64,000 nt of DNA from Riptortus pedestris (Eukaryota > Arthropoda > Insecta > Hemiptera > Alydidae), in NCBI GenBank assembly GCA_019009955.1, contig CM032228.1:9900001-9964000 (forward strand), in the 5' to 3' direction. The translations under genes and the position numbers were made by a program. Shown piece after piece: positions 1-10,805 of this stretch (the stretch's first letter is position 1; each line of letters starts with the position of its first letter). The notes under the pieces are model-generated. The model made no database searches. It had not been told where the DNA came from and was given only the letters and a program-made list of their open reading frames with translations.

Positions 1-345
1 GAATGTGCAGTTTTTATAGATCAGGTAAAGCAAAATAGCTGAACATTATACGTTTTACGCCATTGCCAACCAGACGAAACGAAGCTATTAAATCTGTGAC
101 ATCAGTTTCATGCCAGATGGATACTACGTTAGAATCCTAAATATACATAACGAAAAGTGTTGATTAGTTATCTCTTGAGTACGTTGAAATCACCGAAGTA
201 AAATCCGAATTTAAATCACTTCATTTTTCCTTTTAAATCCCCCTTTAAATAAAAAAAAAAAAGTATGAATGAATTATGTTACCTAGCTTTTGAGAGCGGT
301 TTTATTAATTAGGATGACTCATACACGCTCATGCACACACACACA

Positions 346-348
<3 letters not shown>
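1..348. other. AT-rich DNA, nothing recognised
   Basis: No open frame of interest, RNA gene or repeat end is visible. There is a short A-run near 250 and a short CA run just before the TA tract that follows. Confidence 0.5.

Positions 349-396
<48 letters not shown>
349..396. repeat. (TA)n microsatellite
   Basis: About 24 TA dinucleotides. It lies just left of a minus-strand HINE-like copy but outside its terminus. The 68-residue open frame running through it is an artefact of the dinucleotide repeat. Confidence 0.9.
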
Positions 397-401
<5 letters not shown>

Positions 402-435
402 TTATTTCATCTTTCAAACATTTCATTTATCTTTT

Positions 436-1175
436 AAAAAGTCCGTCACGCAGGTGCTGCGTAAACTAAGCAGATTTCCCACGCGAATGTTTACAATAGA
501 TAAATATACATACGGGCAACACTACCTTGAATGTTAAGTGAATAAATACAAACGGTAATGAGAAATCTTTCAGTCAATTTACAATACAAGTTAATAATAT
601 CTACAACGGAAAGCGGCTGAATTGTAAACAAACAGGCCAGCCAACCTCGCAGCGCTGAATAGATAGATAGTCAGGAAAGACAAACAATTAAAGAAATATT
701 TCTGAGCATATAACATATTAATTTTATTGAAAACTATTTACTATAGTTAGTGGTGTAACTTGAAATGAATCAGAATAATTTCCATCTCAATACTTCAGAT
801 TTTTGTAATCCAAGGAACAAAAGAAGGGGGGGGGGGGTCAACAGAACGCATTTGTTTGCATCTCGTAAAATAAAGGTTTGTTGAAAACAATATTTGGTAT
901 TTAGCCTTGTAATGAAGTGGTCCATGATATATCAGCTTATTATTAATATGACACTAGTAGGAGTGTGGGTTTACTGAAAGCGGAAAACTATAAAATCCAA
1001 ATGTCTCGGTTAATACTCATTATACGGAAATTATGTATAGAGCAATAGTAAATTTAATTTGCAATATGAATGTTTCTATACAGATTTTCGATCCGACGTA
1101 TAGTAACAGAGATATTTTGAATTTTCGAAATTCCACCCTTCTAAACCCGTATATGATTTTCCCTTAAGGGAAATA
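436..1175 (-). mobile_element. HINE-like element A
   Basis: Minus-strand copy. On the plus strand it opens with the 3' stem-loop (ACGCAGGTGCTGCGT) and the AAGCAGATTTCCC subterminal repeat, and it closes near 1170 with the palindromic 5' end TTTCCCTTAAGGGAAA. The central TA microsatellite and neighbouring block are missing, so this is an internal deletion. The right module is the type containing a C/G homopolymer (near 825) and a TTGAAAACAATATTTGGTAT-like segment. It is non-coding. Helentron relationship is inferred from the architecture. Confidence 0.75.
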
Positions 1176-1505
1176 ATTTTGTCTACAAGGTCGGCAAAAG
1201 TTCATACACAGCATTATTAAATTCATGATAGCAGAGATAAGGATAGTTGAGTAAACAAGACATAAAGGAGGCAGATGAATCTGAGCGCGTAAAGATGCAA
1301 ATGACAGATTTCCATTGCTTCGCTGGAATGGAGCGGGTAATAGCCCCATTACTTTGGAAAGGTCTCTTCATTACTCAATGAACGCAGTTGCAATGAATCA
1401 CAAAGCACAGAAATATGAAAGGTTGAACCAAGCACTCCATATATAAATTATCCATTTTCAATCTAAAGAAGATGATCAAGAACCAGAATCTTTAAATCTA
1501 TACAT
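1176..1505. other. Unassigned spacer
   Basis: About 330 bp between a HINE-like copy and a solo LTR. Short overlapping minus-strand frames here have no recognisable protein features. Confidence 0.4.
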
Positions 1506-2122
1506 TGTTACATTTATTACAAAATCAGTAATAAACAGCGTTTATTAGAGTTCTTTTGGATTGCAAAATTAAACATGCGCAAGCTTCACAGTTTTAATCA
1601 CTGCACAATTTATTTAACAATGCACTACACACTTGGTTAATTATTCTTAATTACTACTCACAGTATGCCCTGATAGATTCGCTGTTCTTCAGATTACACA
1701 GTCCAATAATTCACTCACGATCACTGGAGCTCACAAAAACACGGCACTGCACAGTCTTAAACATGGCACTATACTGTTCTTTTCAGAATCACGACACAAG
1801 ACTGTTCTTCACATGAAACACTTTACCGCACTGCAACTATGACGCACTGTTCACTAAAGCTGCACTGAACGCGCTGATGATCACTTGAAGAGAGCTGAGA
1901 ACAAACTAATTCGGGTCGGGCAGGGCCCCTTATATAGCTTGTCGGAAAACATCAAACAGAATGCCCAGAAGGGACTAGACACGTTGCCTGGAACAGCTCC
2001 GGCCCTAGTAGACACTTCGGGCGCCAATAGTCCTTCATCGGTCGGCTCCTTTCATCTCCTTCGTACTTCCCAAATATGTGACTATCTCTGTTCAATTTTT
2101 CATGTACGTAGTTTTCGTAACA
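1506..2122 (-). mobile_element. Solo LTR, copy 1
   Basis: A 617-bp unit bounded by TGTTAC and GTAACA, alignable over most of its length to 3812-4464 and, inverted, to 27529-28155. Read on the minus strand it has a TATA-like box near 1931-1937 and an AATAAA-type signal near its end, so the LTR is transcribed leftward. No gag or pol, primer-binding site or partner LTR with a retroviral interior is present. An 81-residue plus-strand frame inside it is a shadow. No clear target duplication was found. Ty3/mdg4-like class is possible but unproven. Confidence 0.6.
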
Positions 2123-2126
2123 ATAT

Positions 2127-3061
2127 ATAAAAATGAATGTTTGCCTGGATGTCCTTTATAGAATCGTAAACGGATGAACCGAATTTTATGAAACTTGGTA
2201 TGTATATTACTACTAACCCAACTTAGGTTTTAGGCTATATTAATACTCTCTGAGACGAACAGGGGTGGGGGTTATAAGGAAGGCCTGAAATTAAAATTAG
2301 CGATATTTCGTTTCCTATTGGTTTTTCGGCAAATATGCACTTAACAAAAGTTGTTTATTTCGTTAATTAAAGTAACTTTTGTGATATACACTTTTGTCTT
2401 ATATCGAAGTATAAATGAGTTATACGCTAAAAACTATAGTGGGAGTCAACAATTTTATATGGCACAAAAGACTCAACCGAACTAAATGAAACTCCGTATG
2501 TGATTTGGTATTAACACCTCCCTGATTATAAGCTATATTAAAATTTCGAGGTACGAACAGGAGTGGGGGTTATAAGGGAGGTCTGAAATATAAAATCGCG
2601 ATATTTCGTAACCTATTCATTTTTCGGCAAACGTGCATATAACAAAAGTTGTTTGTTTTGTTATTTAAAGTAAGTTTTGTTATATGCACTTTTGCCGTAT
2701 AACGAAGTTTGAATGAGGTATACACGAAAAACTATAGAAGGGGTTAACAATGTTATAGGACGCGAAAGACTAAATCGAAATCAACGAACCTCCGTATTTT
2801 TGGCTATGATTATGTTATATATAAAGAGATACATGCACAGGAAACGGTTAATATAAAAATATTGTGTATTTTGTAGAATTAAGTACATAGCAAAATCTTT
2901 TATTATTAACATATCCCCAGCATGCCGGACTCGGGTGTAAATCCTAAGCATTGAGACGGGAATATGCAAAAATATTGTACAAAGTAAAGCCCTCCCCCCC
3001 AAAATACCATTATCCTTCGGGCTCAAATGATTTCCCGGACGAAGCCGGGCACCTTAGCTAG
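2127..3061 (+). mobile_element. Degraded Helitron (HLE1), copy H1
   Basis: The 3' end is diagnostic: the hairpin CCCGG-ACGAAG-CCGGG is followed about 10 bp later by CTAG and a T (3058-3062). Upstream are two internal units of about 300 bp, with GTTGTTTATTT-type cores near 2350 and 2650, also found in the copies at 13.4 and 20-25.7 kb. The 5' end (TCTGTCTGTACATTG) is missing or diverged. It has no Rep/helicase reading frame, so it is non-autonomous. It is more diverged than the other copies, consistent with an older insertion. Confidence 0.75.
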
Positions 3062-3811
3062 TGCTTTATAAAATTTTGAATGAACTAGTGAACGCATAAA
3101 TATACAATTTATATAACCTTGGAGCGAACGGAGTTCAAGTGCTCTGAATTCGTAAATAGATATTTAGATTTGATTTCAGAGAGTGTATTAAATTTTCAAT
3201 TAAGAAAATTTAGTATACTACAAATATAAACTATACGAATATAAATTTGGGATTATTGGGCTTTGACTTCGTACTCCCATCTATTCCACACAACTGAGGA
3301 ACATCTTCAACAAGGAGGAGTAAACTTCGTTTGAAAACTCCCAAGATGAAAGACTCTCCACACTATCTTCAGTTAGGTGAACAGGAAGTTCATTGCTTCA
3401 AATCTGCTCAAGACAAACTATCACCCTTTGTAACAAACTTCAAACACACGTTTGTATAAAGAATATATTATCCCCCCCCCAAAAAAAAGAAAACAAAACT
3501 ATAATCCTTGTAGAAAATGAAAATGCGTTTATCAGTGTTAAATTTTGTATTTGCACGTTATGGATATGAAATATTACACATGTTAACATTTCCGATTAAA
3601 TTTGTCATTGGCGAATTCCGTCCACCTACCATCTATAAAAATGGCATTTATGTTTGCCCTGTTAAACATTGAGTGGGAGGCCCTGAGTTTGTTAAACCAA
3701 TGAATTTGTTAAGTATGCGTGTGCGTGTGTGTATATGTGTATCACAGCCCATGATCTATAATATTTTATATTTAATATATATATATTATAATATATATTT
3801 ATATATTATAT
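3062..3811. other. Unassigned AT-rich spacer
   Basis: No element ends or credible coding potential. It holds a C-run next to an A-run near 3471-3488 and an irregular TA-rich stretch (3768-3811) directly against the next LTR. Confidence 0.4.
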
Positions 3812-4464
3812 TGTTACGTTTTGTAAATTACCAAAAATCAGTAATAAACGTTTTTAATAAGAGTTCATTTTGGGATTGCAAAATTAAATACCCCCCCGCA
3901 CGCCCTCGCAAGTTTCACAGTTTTTATCACTGCAAGATATTTATTTGGATAATGCACACAATAACTTGGTGATTATTCTTAATTACTACAAACAGTATAC
4001 ACTGATAGAGTTACTTTTCTTCAATGAGTCACAGTCCAATAATTCACTGAAATTCACAGAAAGACGGCACTGCACTGTCCTTTACTTCGCGGCACTGCAC
4101 TGCCTTCTACTTCGCGGCACTGCACTGTCCTTTACTTCGCGGCACTGCACTGTCTTAAACACGGCACTAAACTGTTACTTACAGTCACGGCACAACACTG
4201 TTCTTCTTACTAAGTCGCACTGTAGCACTGATGTGACCATCAAGATCGCTGAGCATAAACTGACTCACGGCTGGCCCGAGCTCCTTTTTATAGGGAGGCG
4301 GCATACATCAAAGGGGAATTGTCTAGTTCATTCGACGTCTGGCTGGAAGGTACTGGTCAGACCTAGAAACTTCTTTCGTTCTCTTTTATCTACGTCACAC
4401 TTTCCAAATACGCGACTCTCTCTCTCTCTCTGAAGGATTATTCATCTATTTAATTTTCGCAACA
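3812..4464 (-). mobile_element. Solo LTR, copy 2
   Basis: A 653-bp unit from TGTTACG to GCAACA, the same family as 1506-2122. On the minus strand a TATAAAAA box (4286-4293) is followed 30 bp downstream by TCAGTT (4263-4258), the standard arthropod TATA plus initiator arrangement, which sets the direction of transcription. The presumed R/U5 part holds a 25-bp direct repeat and an AATAAA-type signal lies near 3842. The 162-residue plus-strand frame across it is a shadow of the repeat. The stretch between this LTR and copy 1 is Helitron and spacer, not a retroviral interior. Confidence 0.65.
4066..4155. repeat. 25-bp direct repeat inside LTR copy 2
   Basis: Units begin GGCACTGCACTG at 4066, 4091, 4116 and 4141, an exact 25-bp period. 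Related but irregular GCACTGCACTG motifs occur in the other LTR copies, so copy number varies between LTRs. Confidence 0.85.
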
Positions 4465-4470
4465 ATATAT

Positions 4471-4795
4471 ATTACAAATATAATAAACGTTGAGAATTAG
4501 GGTTCTTTTGTAATGCACAATTAAACATACAAACATGGGCGTTTTTATCACTGCAGAATTTATTTGACAATGCACTACACGCTTGGTAAATTATTCTTCA
4601 CTACTACACACAATATGCACTTTTTATTACACAGTACAATGACTCACGATCACTGTAGTTCACAAAGCACGGCACTGCACTGATCTTCACAAGAACACTG
4701 CACTGATCTTCCCAAAAATATAGCACTGCACTGTACAAAAAAAAAGCTGTACAGTACTGAAACTAGAAGGACTGTTCACTAAAGCGCACATTTAT
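4471..4795 (-). mobile_element. Partial LTR, copy 3
   Basis: Starts a few bases after copy 2 and repeats its terminal part: AATAAACGTTGAGAAT, the TTTTATCACTGCA segment, the TTATTTGACAATGCACTACA segment and the GGCACTGCACTG motifs. The promoter half is absent. Adjacent LTR copies in the same orientation may reflect a tandem insertion or an unequal exchange. Confidence 0.6.
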
Positions 4796-4920
4796 AAATA
4801 TGAAAATAGACTTGGACTTCTACATTTGAAGCTAATTAATGCTCTGAAAGTGCAGACAAGGCAACCTGGTGCTACGAGACTTGCTGCACTATCAATCATA
4901 TAGTACGCGGTAATATCAGT

Positions 4921-5454
4921 GTTTTAGCAAGTTTCGTTCAAATTTTGTGTGTGTGTATAGAGAGAGAAGGGGGGGGGGGAGAGAGAGAGAGGGATCTATT
5001 TGTCTGTTACCGCCCTAGCGGTCGCAATTTTTGTCTTATCGTTACCAAACTTGATATATAATCGTTTTATACAAAAAGGCAGATCAACTTCGTTAACGGC
5101 TGAAATCGGACCAGGGGGAGCGGGGGAGGGTTTAGAGGGCGAGAATTTCGAAAATCCTTAATATCTCCGTTATTTTGCGTTGGATCGAAAACTTGTATAG
5201 AACCAATCTTATTGCAAATGTAATGGTCTATAAATGTTGTTAGGCACATTTTTTCACTATCTTGATTATTAACTGAGATATTTGCATTTTTTAGTTTTTC
5301 GTCTTAATTTAACCCTGACTCCTACTCAACTCACATTAACAATATGCTATAATGTTATGAAGCCCAAAAATTGTTCCCATTGGAGTTTTACGTTTTGAGA
5401 AAAATGAAAATTTCGTAGGAAATCTGCTTAGTTAACGCAGCACCTGCGTGACGT
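4921..5454 (+). mobile_element. HINE-like element B (5' truncated)
   Basis: Recognisable from about 4921 (TTTTAGCA, then GTTCAAATTTT) to the 3' stem-loop and ACGTACTTTT near 5454. Most of the 5' module is deleted. The usual central TA tract is replaced by a GT run, a GA run and a G homopolymer (4947-4992). The TTTGTCTGTTACCGCCCTAG block after the microsatellite and the 3' subterminal repeat GGAAATCTGCTTAG are present. Confidence 0.65.
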
Positions 5455-5562
5455 ACTTTTGTTGTTCGGGCATATCTACAGAACCCTCTTCTATCTTAGC
5501 TATTTCTGCAGTGTTCAAGCAAAATGTGCAGTTTTGCTTCTTCTCCATCCCTATCTTCTTTT

Positions 5563-6325
5563 AGCAGATTTCCCTTAAGGGAAATCAGCTATTGAGGTTG
5601 TACTCATGACGGAATTTTCGAAATTTTTCTTCAAATGTCCATCGATCCTACCCAGGAGATGACGAAAATGAGGTCCGTTCAAAACTGTATATATATATAT
5701 CTATATCTATCTATCTATCTATCTATATATTTGTCTGTTACCGCTCTAGCGGTCGCAATTTTTGTTTGCTCGTTACCAAACTCGATTATGTTAAAAAGAA
5801 AGATCAAGTTCGTTAACGTGCTGAATTGAAATCGGACCAGTGGGTGGGGGGGGGGAGGGTTAAGAGGGGAGGATTTTCGAAAAATTCGAAATATCTCTAC
5901 GTTAGGGGGGGATTATACGTCGAACGACCCGAAATAAATTGTACAGAGTACAGCAATCTTTATTGCAAATTAAATTCTTATATAATCTCTCAAATTGTTA
6001 TATACATTTATTCTCTATCTTGATTAGTAACCGAGATATTTGCATTTGTATTCTGCGTGTGGTCACAGTTAGGCTTTGTTCCGAGCTTTCCGACCGTGAG
6101 AGCTCTGGTGGCCGTTTTCCATAACTATTCGTCCCTCGTGATTCCAGGTTTAGAGGTTAGGTTAACTGTTTTTTGGGGCTAAAAACTACAGGGTTATTAC
6201 GCCCTAAATAATGTTTTAGGTTTAGAGGTTCCTTACTACTACAGTTGTTATTAGGCAGATTTCTCTATTGTATAGCTTCACGTGGGAAATCTGCTTGGTT
6301 TACGCAGCCCCTGCGTGACGGACTT
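5563..6325 (+). mobile_element. HINE-like element C (complete)
   Basis: Complete 763-bp reference copy. The 5' tip AGCAGATTTCCC lies in the perfect 20-bp palindrome GATTTCCCTTAAGGGAAATC. The block ends in GAGGTCCGTTCAAAACTG before a TA/CTAT microsatellite (5690-5730), then TTTGTCTGTTACCGCTCTAG, a G-run near 5845, the type II right module (TTTGTATTCTGCGTGTGG), the 3' subterminal repeat GGGAAATCTGCTT, stem-loop ACGCAGCCCCTGCGT and GACGGACTTTT. It is flanked by T residues with no evident target duplication. It has no coding capacity. Confidence 0.8.
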
Positions 6326-6482
6326 TTTAATTCCAGTCCCTCTAGACATCTTCTCCCACGAGAGGCCAACTGGTTCAGGTTCTCCAATCCCCCCCCCCCT
6401 CATCCCACCACCCTCTCTATCTAATTTCATTGAGTATGATTTACACTACAAATATGACCGCAGCACATCCTAAAAGTGTCAC

Positions 6483-6620
6483 AAGGGGTTTCCTATGAGA
6501 AATCAGCAATTGAGTTTTTACTCTTGTCGAAATTTTCAAAACATTTCTCTAAATAATTCTACCTAATTCGATTCTACCTAGGAGGCGACAATAATTAAGA
6601 CTATTCAAAACAATGTACTA
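6483..6620 (+). mobile_element. HINE-like fragment D
   Basis: A diverged 5' module only: GAGAAATCAGCAATTGAG, a TCGAAATTTTC-like segment and a TTCTACCTAGGAGGCGA-like segment. The microsatellite and everything 3' of it are missing. Confidence 0.5.
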
Positions 6621-6940
6621 TTTGAACATATATACATACCTATTATAAATAAATGCGTGTCATGCAAAACTAGAGATCAAGATCGTTAATATGTTGTTCG
6701 AGTCATCGAAACATGCGTGTTTCACCGCCATACGTAAGCTTCATCAACATGGTAAAAAATCAGTAATATAAGATTTATTGAGATCGAGATTTTTTAAATT
6801 TTCTACATGTCAATTTCTTATTTACAATGGTATAAAATTCAGTGTTGCTGAAAAGAGTGAAGGATAAACCGTTCTTAAGAAAACTTTTCACATATCAAAA
6901 GTGTCCATGCCATTGCTAACCAATGTTCTATATATTTTTT
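6621..6940. other. Unassigned spacer
   Basis: About 320 bp between two HINE-like pieces. No gene or element terminus seen. Confidence 0.4.
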
Positions 6941-7560
6941 GGAAGATTTCCCTTAAGGGAAATCAGCTATTAAGGTTGTACTCATGACGCGATTTTCGAA
7001 AAATGCCCTCAAATGTCCAACAATCCTACCTAGTAGATGACGAAAATGAGGTCCGTTCAAAATTAACCGCATATATGCCATGTATTATATTAGCCCACTA
7101 TATATATATATATTACAACTATATATATATAGGTAATAATATACATATATATATATAATATATATATATAGATATAATATTTAATACCTCATACTAATAT
7201 AATATCTATATTATATATATATATACTTTGTCCCTTACCGACATCGAAATTGAGGTATAAGGGTTTTATGTAAAACTAAAGATCGAGTTCGTTAACTACT
7301 GAAATCGAACGTATGAAGGGATTCGAAAATTAGAAATATCTCCGTTATTATACGTGGAATCGAAAAATTGTATAGAACCTATCTCATTGAAAATTTGATT
7401 GTCTATCAATGTTGTTATATACATATTTTCTCTATCATGTATATTAACGGAGATAAATCATTTTGCTCTCCTACTCATGTCATATGTGCAATAACGTGTT
7501 ATATCATGGAACATTTTAATGGAAACTTGAATACCAAATATTGTTTTCATTGAACTTTTC
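6941..7560 (+). mobile_element. HINE-like element E (3' truncated)
   Basis: 5' palindrome intact (GATTTCCCTTAAGGGAAATC from 6945), then the conserved 5' block and an irregular TA-rich microsatellite (about 7097-7230). After it come the GATCGAGTTCGTTAAC segment and the type I right module (AATACCAAATATTGTTTTCA). No 3' stem-loop follows. Confidence 0.65.
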
Positions 7561-7654
7561 CTGGGACAGGTGCATGCAAATAGGTTGTGTGATGACGTCA
7601 CCGTTTAAGATTTTCCGTTCTTAACTGACAAATATTTATTTTTCTACGCCACAC

Positions 7655-7850
7655 GTGATATTTAACTGTTTCATTCAAGAGCAAAGATCACACTAGCTAA
7701 TGGCTGAAATCGGAAAAGGAATAGGGGGAGGGGGCGGGGGTTTAGAGAGGGGAATTGAAAACTTAAATAATGTCCATTATTATGAGCTGGATAGAAAAAT
7801 GTCATTCTTGTTAAACTATTGATGCTATACAAGTGTTGTACTGTACATTT
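7655..7850 (+). mobile_element. HINE-like fragment F
   Basis: Middle portion only: the GGCTGAAATCGGA segment, G-rich stretch and a diverged GGATAGAAAAATG segment. It abuts the 5' end of the next copy. Confidence 0.45.
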
Positions 7851-8345
7851 AGCAGGGATTTTTGTCCCTTAAGGGACTTCTCAGCTATTGAGGTCAGTTT
7901 ACTCAATGATGCGAGTTTCCCTTAAAGGGCCGCCAATATGTCCATCGACCTATCCACAGGAGATTGAGGTCGAAATGTCAGTTAAAAATTATATATATAT
8001 GCGAGTTATTCCCTTGCGAAAAATATATTTCTATATATATATATATAATTTGTCTGTTAAACGTTCTCCATCGATCGTACCTAAAAAACTCGGAATTTAA
8101 TCGTTTTATGTATCCAGGAGATTGACCAAGATCGTTAATGGCTCACGTTCGGACAGTGGGGGAAGGGGGGGGGGATTTTGAAATGATACTATCAATATAT
8201 CTCTGCTATTATGGGCGTCGGATCGAAAAATTGTATAGAAATAAATATATATTGCCATAATATATACTATAAGTAAATATATCAGTATATTATTCAATGT
8301 ATGATTGAATATTAACCGAGATAATTTGCCATTTGTATTTGCATT
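7851..8345 (+). mobile_element. HINE-like element G with many small insertions
   Basis: Aligns to the consensus only if numerous one-base insertions are allowed, for example in the 5' palindrome region (7850-7880) and the CTCAATGATGCGAG segment. The order of blocks is normal through the ATTAACCGAGATAATTTGC segment. The indel style matches unpolished long reads more than natural decay. Confidence 0.5.
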
Positions 8346-8384
8346 GGTCGGCAGGGAGGTGAGCTGTTGGTATTTATACTTTCC

Positions 8385-9030
8385 AAAATCGGAATTTAAT
8401 CGTTTTATGTAAAAAGGAGGAAGACCAAAGTTCGTTAATCGTGTAATAAATAGGACCAGTGGGAATCCTTACTCGGACTTACTACACTTGTTAATTGGGG
8501 GGGATTTTTGAAATATTTCAAAATTGGTTAAAACTCTGCATTCATGGCGCCTATCTGGATCGAAAAATTGTATTCGTTTACGCATACGTTGGACGGAATT
8601 TTCTATTTACCTCAAGTACATACATGATCTATTCACATTCTGTATTATATAATTTACTATTCTGTATCTTGAAATATTAACAACCCACAGCTTTGATTTA
8701 GAAACCGACCGGACATACCATCTCTGCCGCATTTGTATTTCTTGCCATTTGGTCGTGTCAGTAGCACCTGAGAAAGTGAGCTAGCTGTTACGCTGTGGTA
8801 CTTTAACCCCGAAGAGCTCTTGGCGGCGCAAATCCGTCCCCTCGGTATCATATTTACTATTCTTGAAAATGTGTGATAATATGACATTCATTAGATCACT
8901 TGAAGGAGCCTATACACATTACTACTTACTAGACATTCCAGTTCTTTTGGGAAGCAGACTATTCGTAAAACTTTTGGCGGTGGGAAAACACTCCTCACGC
9001 TCATGGGATAGCCCCTGCGTTAGTGGACGG
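8385..9030 (+). mobile_element. HINE-like remnant H
   Basis: Starts with ATTTAATCGTTTTATGTAAA, then a broken G-rich block and GGATCGAAAAATTGTAT. A weak 3' tip (AGCCCCTGCGTTAGTGGACGG) sits near 9011-9031. Much of the interior cannot be aligned by eye. The 126-residue plus frame from 8863 has no recognisable features and lies in error-prone sequence. Confidence 0.35.
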
Positions 9031-9041
9031 AATTTAGTGCT

Positions 9042-9755
9042 TCTGTTAATCCAATCTTTAAAATTCGAAGGGAAACCATTATTATTGTCATTGACAACAG
9101 GAACAGGAATTCTTAACATAAATTCGTTAACCTTTCTTCGATCACCACTTTACTATTACTTATCAAACTGTATTTTCGGGGGCGAAATAGGAATATGTAG
9201 GCGTATTTACATAGTTGTAAACTTTAAACGTCGGAAAAGTTAGATGAATGTAAATGGTGAGATAGTGGTGCATCTGTCCATGACCACCAAAGTCGTTGTC
9301 AAACTAGTCAACCGGGGGGGTAGAATACGTCTGCTTAGTTTTACGAAGCCCCTGGCGTGACGGACTTTAATCAAATGATACTCAATCATATATATATGTT
9401 GAATGCAATATTGACATTCATGTTATTAACTGTGATCCACTATTCACATTCTCCTAATTACGGGTAGGATCGAAGAGGGAGGGCTTCATCTACACACGCT
9501 TCTTAAAACTTAGCCAGATTGGGTTTCTTCAGGTAAAAGGGAAACACATCCTTCAAATGAATTTCGTCCACTAAAAAACCTTCATAAATAGGCATAGAAT
9601 CGAATGGCCATGGTGGCTTCTGCTGTTGAGAATCCAATCTTAAATTCAAACGCCCTTCGAAGGGAACCCCAAATTATTATTGATAACATTGACAACATGA
9701 ACAGGAATATTCTTAAACATAAAATATCGTTAACCTTTCATTCGATCACACACAT
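9042..9755 (+). repeat. Imperfect direct duplication of about 110 bp
   Basis: The segment at about 9042-9150 (GCTTCTGTTAATCCAATC, then GACAACAGGAACAGGAAT, then CGTTAACCTTTCTTCGATCA) recurs at about 9620-9755 with small insertions. Both lie downstream of HINE-like 3' tips (near 9011-9031 and at 9326-9368). Confidence 0.6.
9326..9368 (+). mobile_element. HINE-like 3' tip
   Basis: TCTGCTTAGTTTTACGAAGC then CCCTGGCGTGACGGACTTT: the 3' subterminal repeat, stem-loop and terminus with small insertions. The rest of the element is not visible immediately upstream. Confidence 0.55.
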
Positions 9756-9884
9756 TTATGAGAACAGATGAGATAACAAATTTTGGAAATTCGGTGCTAA
9801 AGTTAGGCGCAAGCGATGACGTTATTTGAGATGAAAATAACGGGTTTACTTAGTGAATAAATTAATTCAATCTTTATATTATCA

Positions 9885-10555
9885 CCTTAAATCTGCTAAC
9901 CACACCAACTTGTATGTAGGTATATCGGAGGCAAAACAACCCGAGCCAAATACCAGTCGGAAACAGCTATATATTAAAATATTATTCAAAATTCATATCT
10001 GTTTTGCATATTATTATAATTTATTACGGGGTCCACCTTTTTCATCTTAGGCTAATCGGGACGGGTTATCAAAGCACAGGTTACCACGCTTTTCCCCCCC
10101 TCTAGCCAGGGTGGTGGGATTTTAGGTACGATTTATTTAATGAAGGGTTCGTCACTAACAATAATTTCCTTTGCCCAGGCAAGAATCTGAACTCGCCACT
10201 CTAGGTTTACCAGTTTGTATAGATAAAAGGTCAACTTGTCTTACCTGTCGCATAGGCATACTAACCTGATGGCCCCAAATTGTAGTGTGCTTAGATGCAA
10301 TAACAATAAATTACATAGCTTCTTTACACTATATTGTCCATGGATGAAAAAAAAATTACAAATACCATTCTCATATGAAAAAATACGAATTATACCAACA
10401 GTGGACAAGATTTTTTTTTTTTTGTATTCCTAGCAATAGTTAGGATTGACGTATTTATGAAAAAACGCGTTTTGAATACAACCTCCCTGAATAGTTGACT
10501 TCACTTGAGAAGAATCTGCTAATAAAACTTGTATGTAGGTATATCGGAGGCAAAG
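9885..10555 (+). repeat. Duplicated 40-bp motif flanking a SINE
   Basis: AATCTGCTAA followed by CTTGTATGTAGGTATATCGG and AGGCAAA occurs near 9889-9935 and again near 10513-10555. A minus-strand SINE copy lies between them. Confidence 0.55.
10010..10275 (-). mobile_element. tRNA-derived SINE S1
   Basis: Inverted relative to the full-length copy at 56188-56412. The plus strand shows TTAGGCTAATCGGGACGGG, CTAGCCAGGGTGG, TTTCCTTTGCCCAGG and GAACTCGCCACTCTAGG (the B-box side), then a diverged A-box side ending near GATGGCCCC. Small indels are common, as expected in this stretch. Confidence 0.6.
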
Positions 10556-10805
10556 CCAATACCCGCATAATGTCTGGGAGGTGAACATGCTCAAATTAAA
10601 GGCGAATAACCTCTACAAAAATAATGTTATCATAATAACGTCTAGGTTTACGGGCCAACTTGCATATTACCTCAATAGACATGCAGAAGTAGCAAAGCAC
10701 AGAACATTTATTAAAACTGGATGGGGAGGGGGTAGAATATTTAAAAGGGTTGGGGTCAACAACAATATCTTCAAATCAAGTAAAGGGTTGGAACCACCAG
10801 TATAG

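Noticed and set aside
3945..4433. 162-residue frame
   Set aside because: Antisense to the LTR transcription direction and built on its 25-bp repeat.
1506..4464. Complete LTR retrotransposon between the two same-strand LTRs
   Set aside because: The interval contains a Helitron and spacer, with no gag/pol, primer-binding site or polypurine tract.
8863..9243. 126-residue frame
   Set aside because: No domain recognised and located in sequence with probable indel errors.
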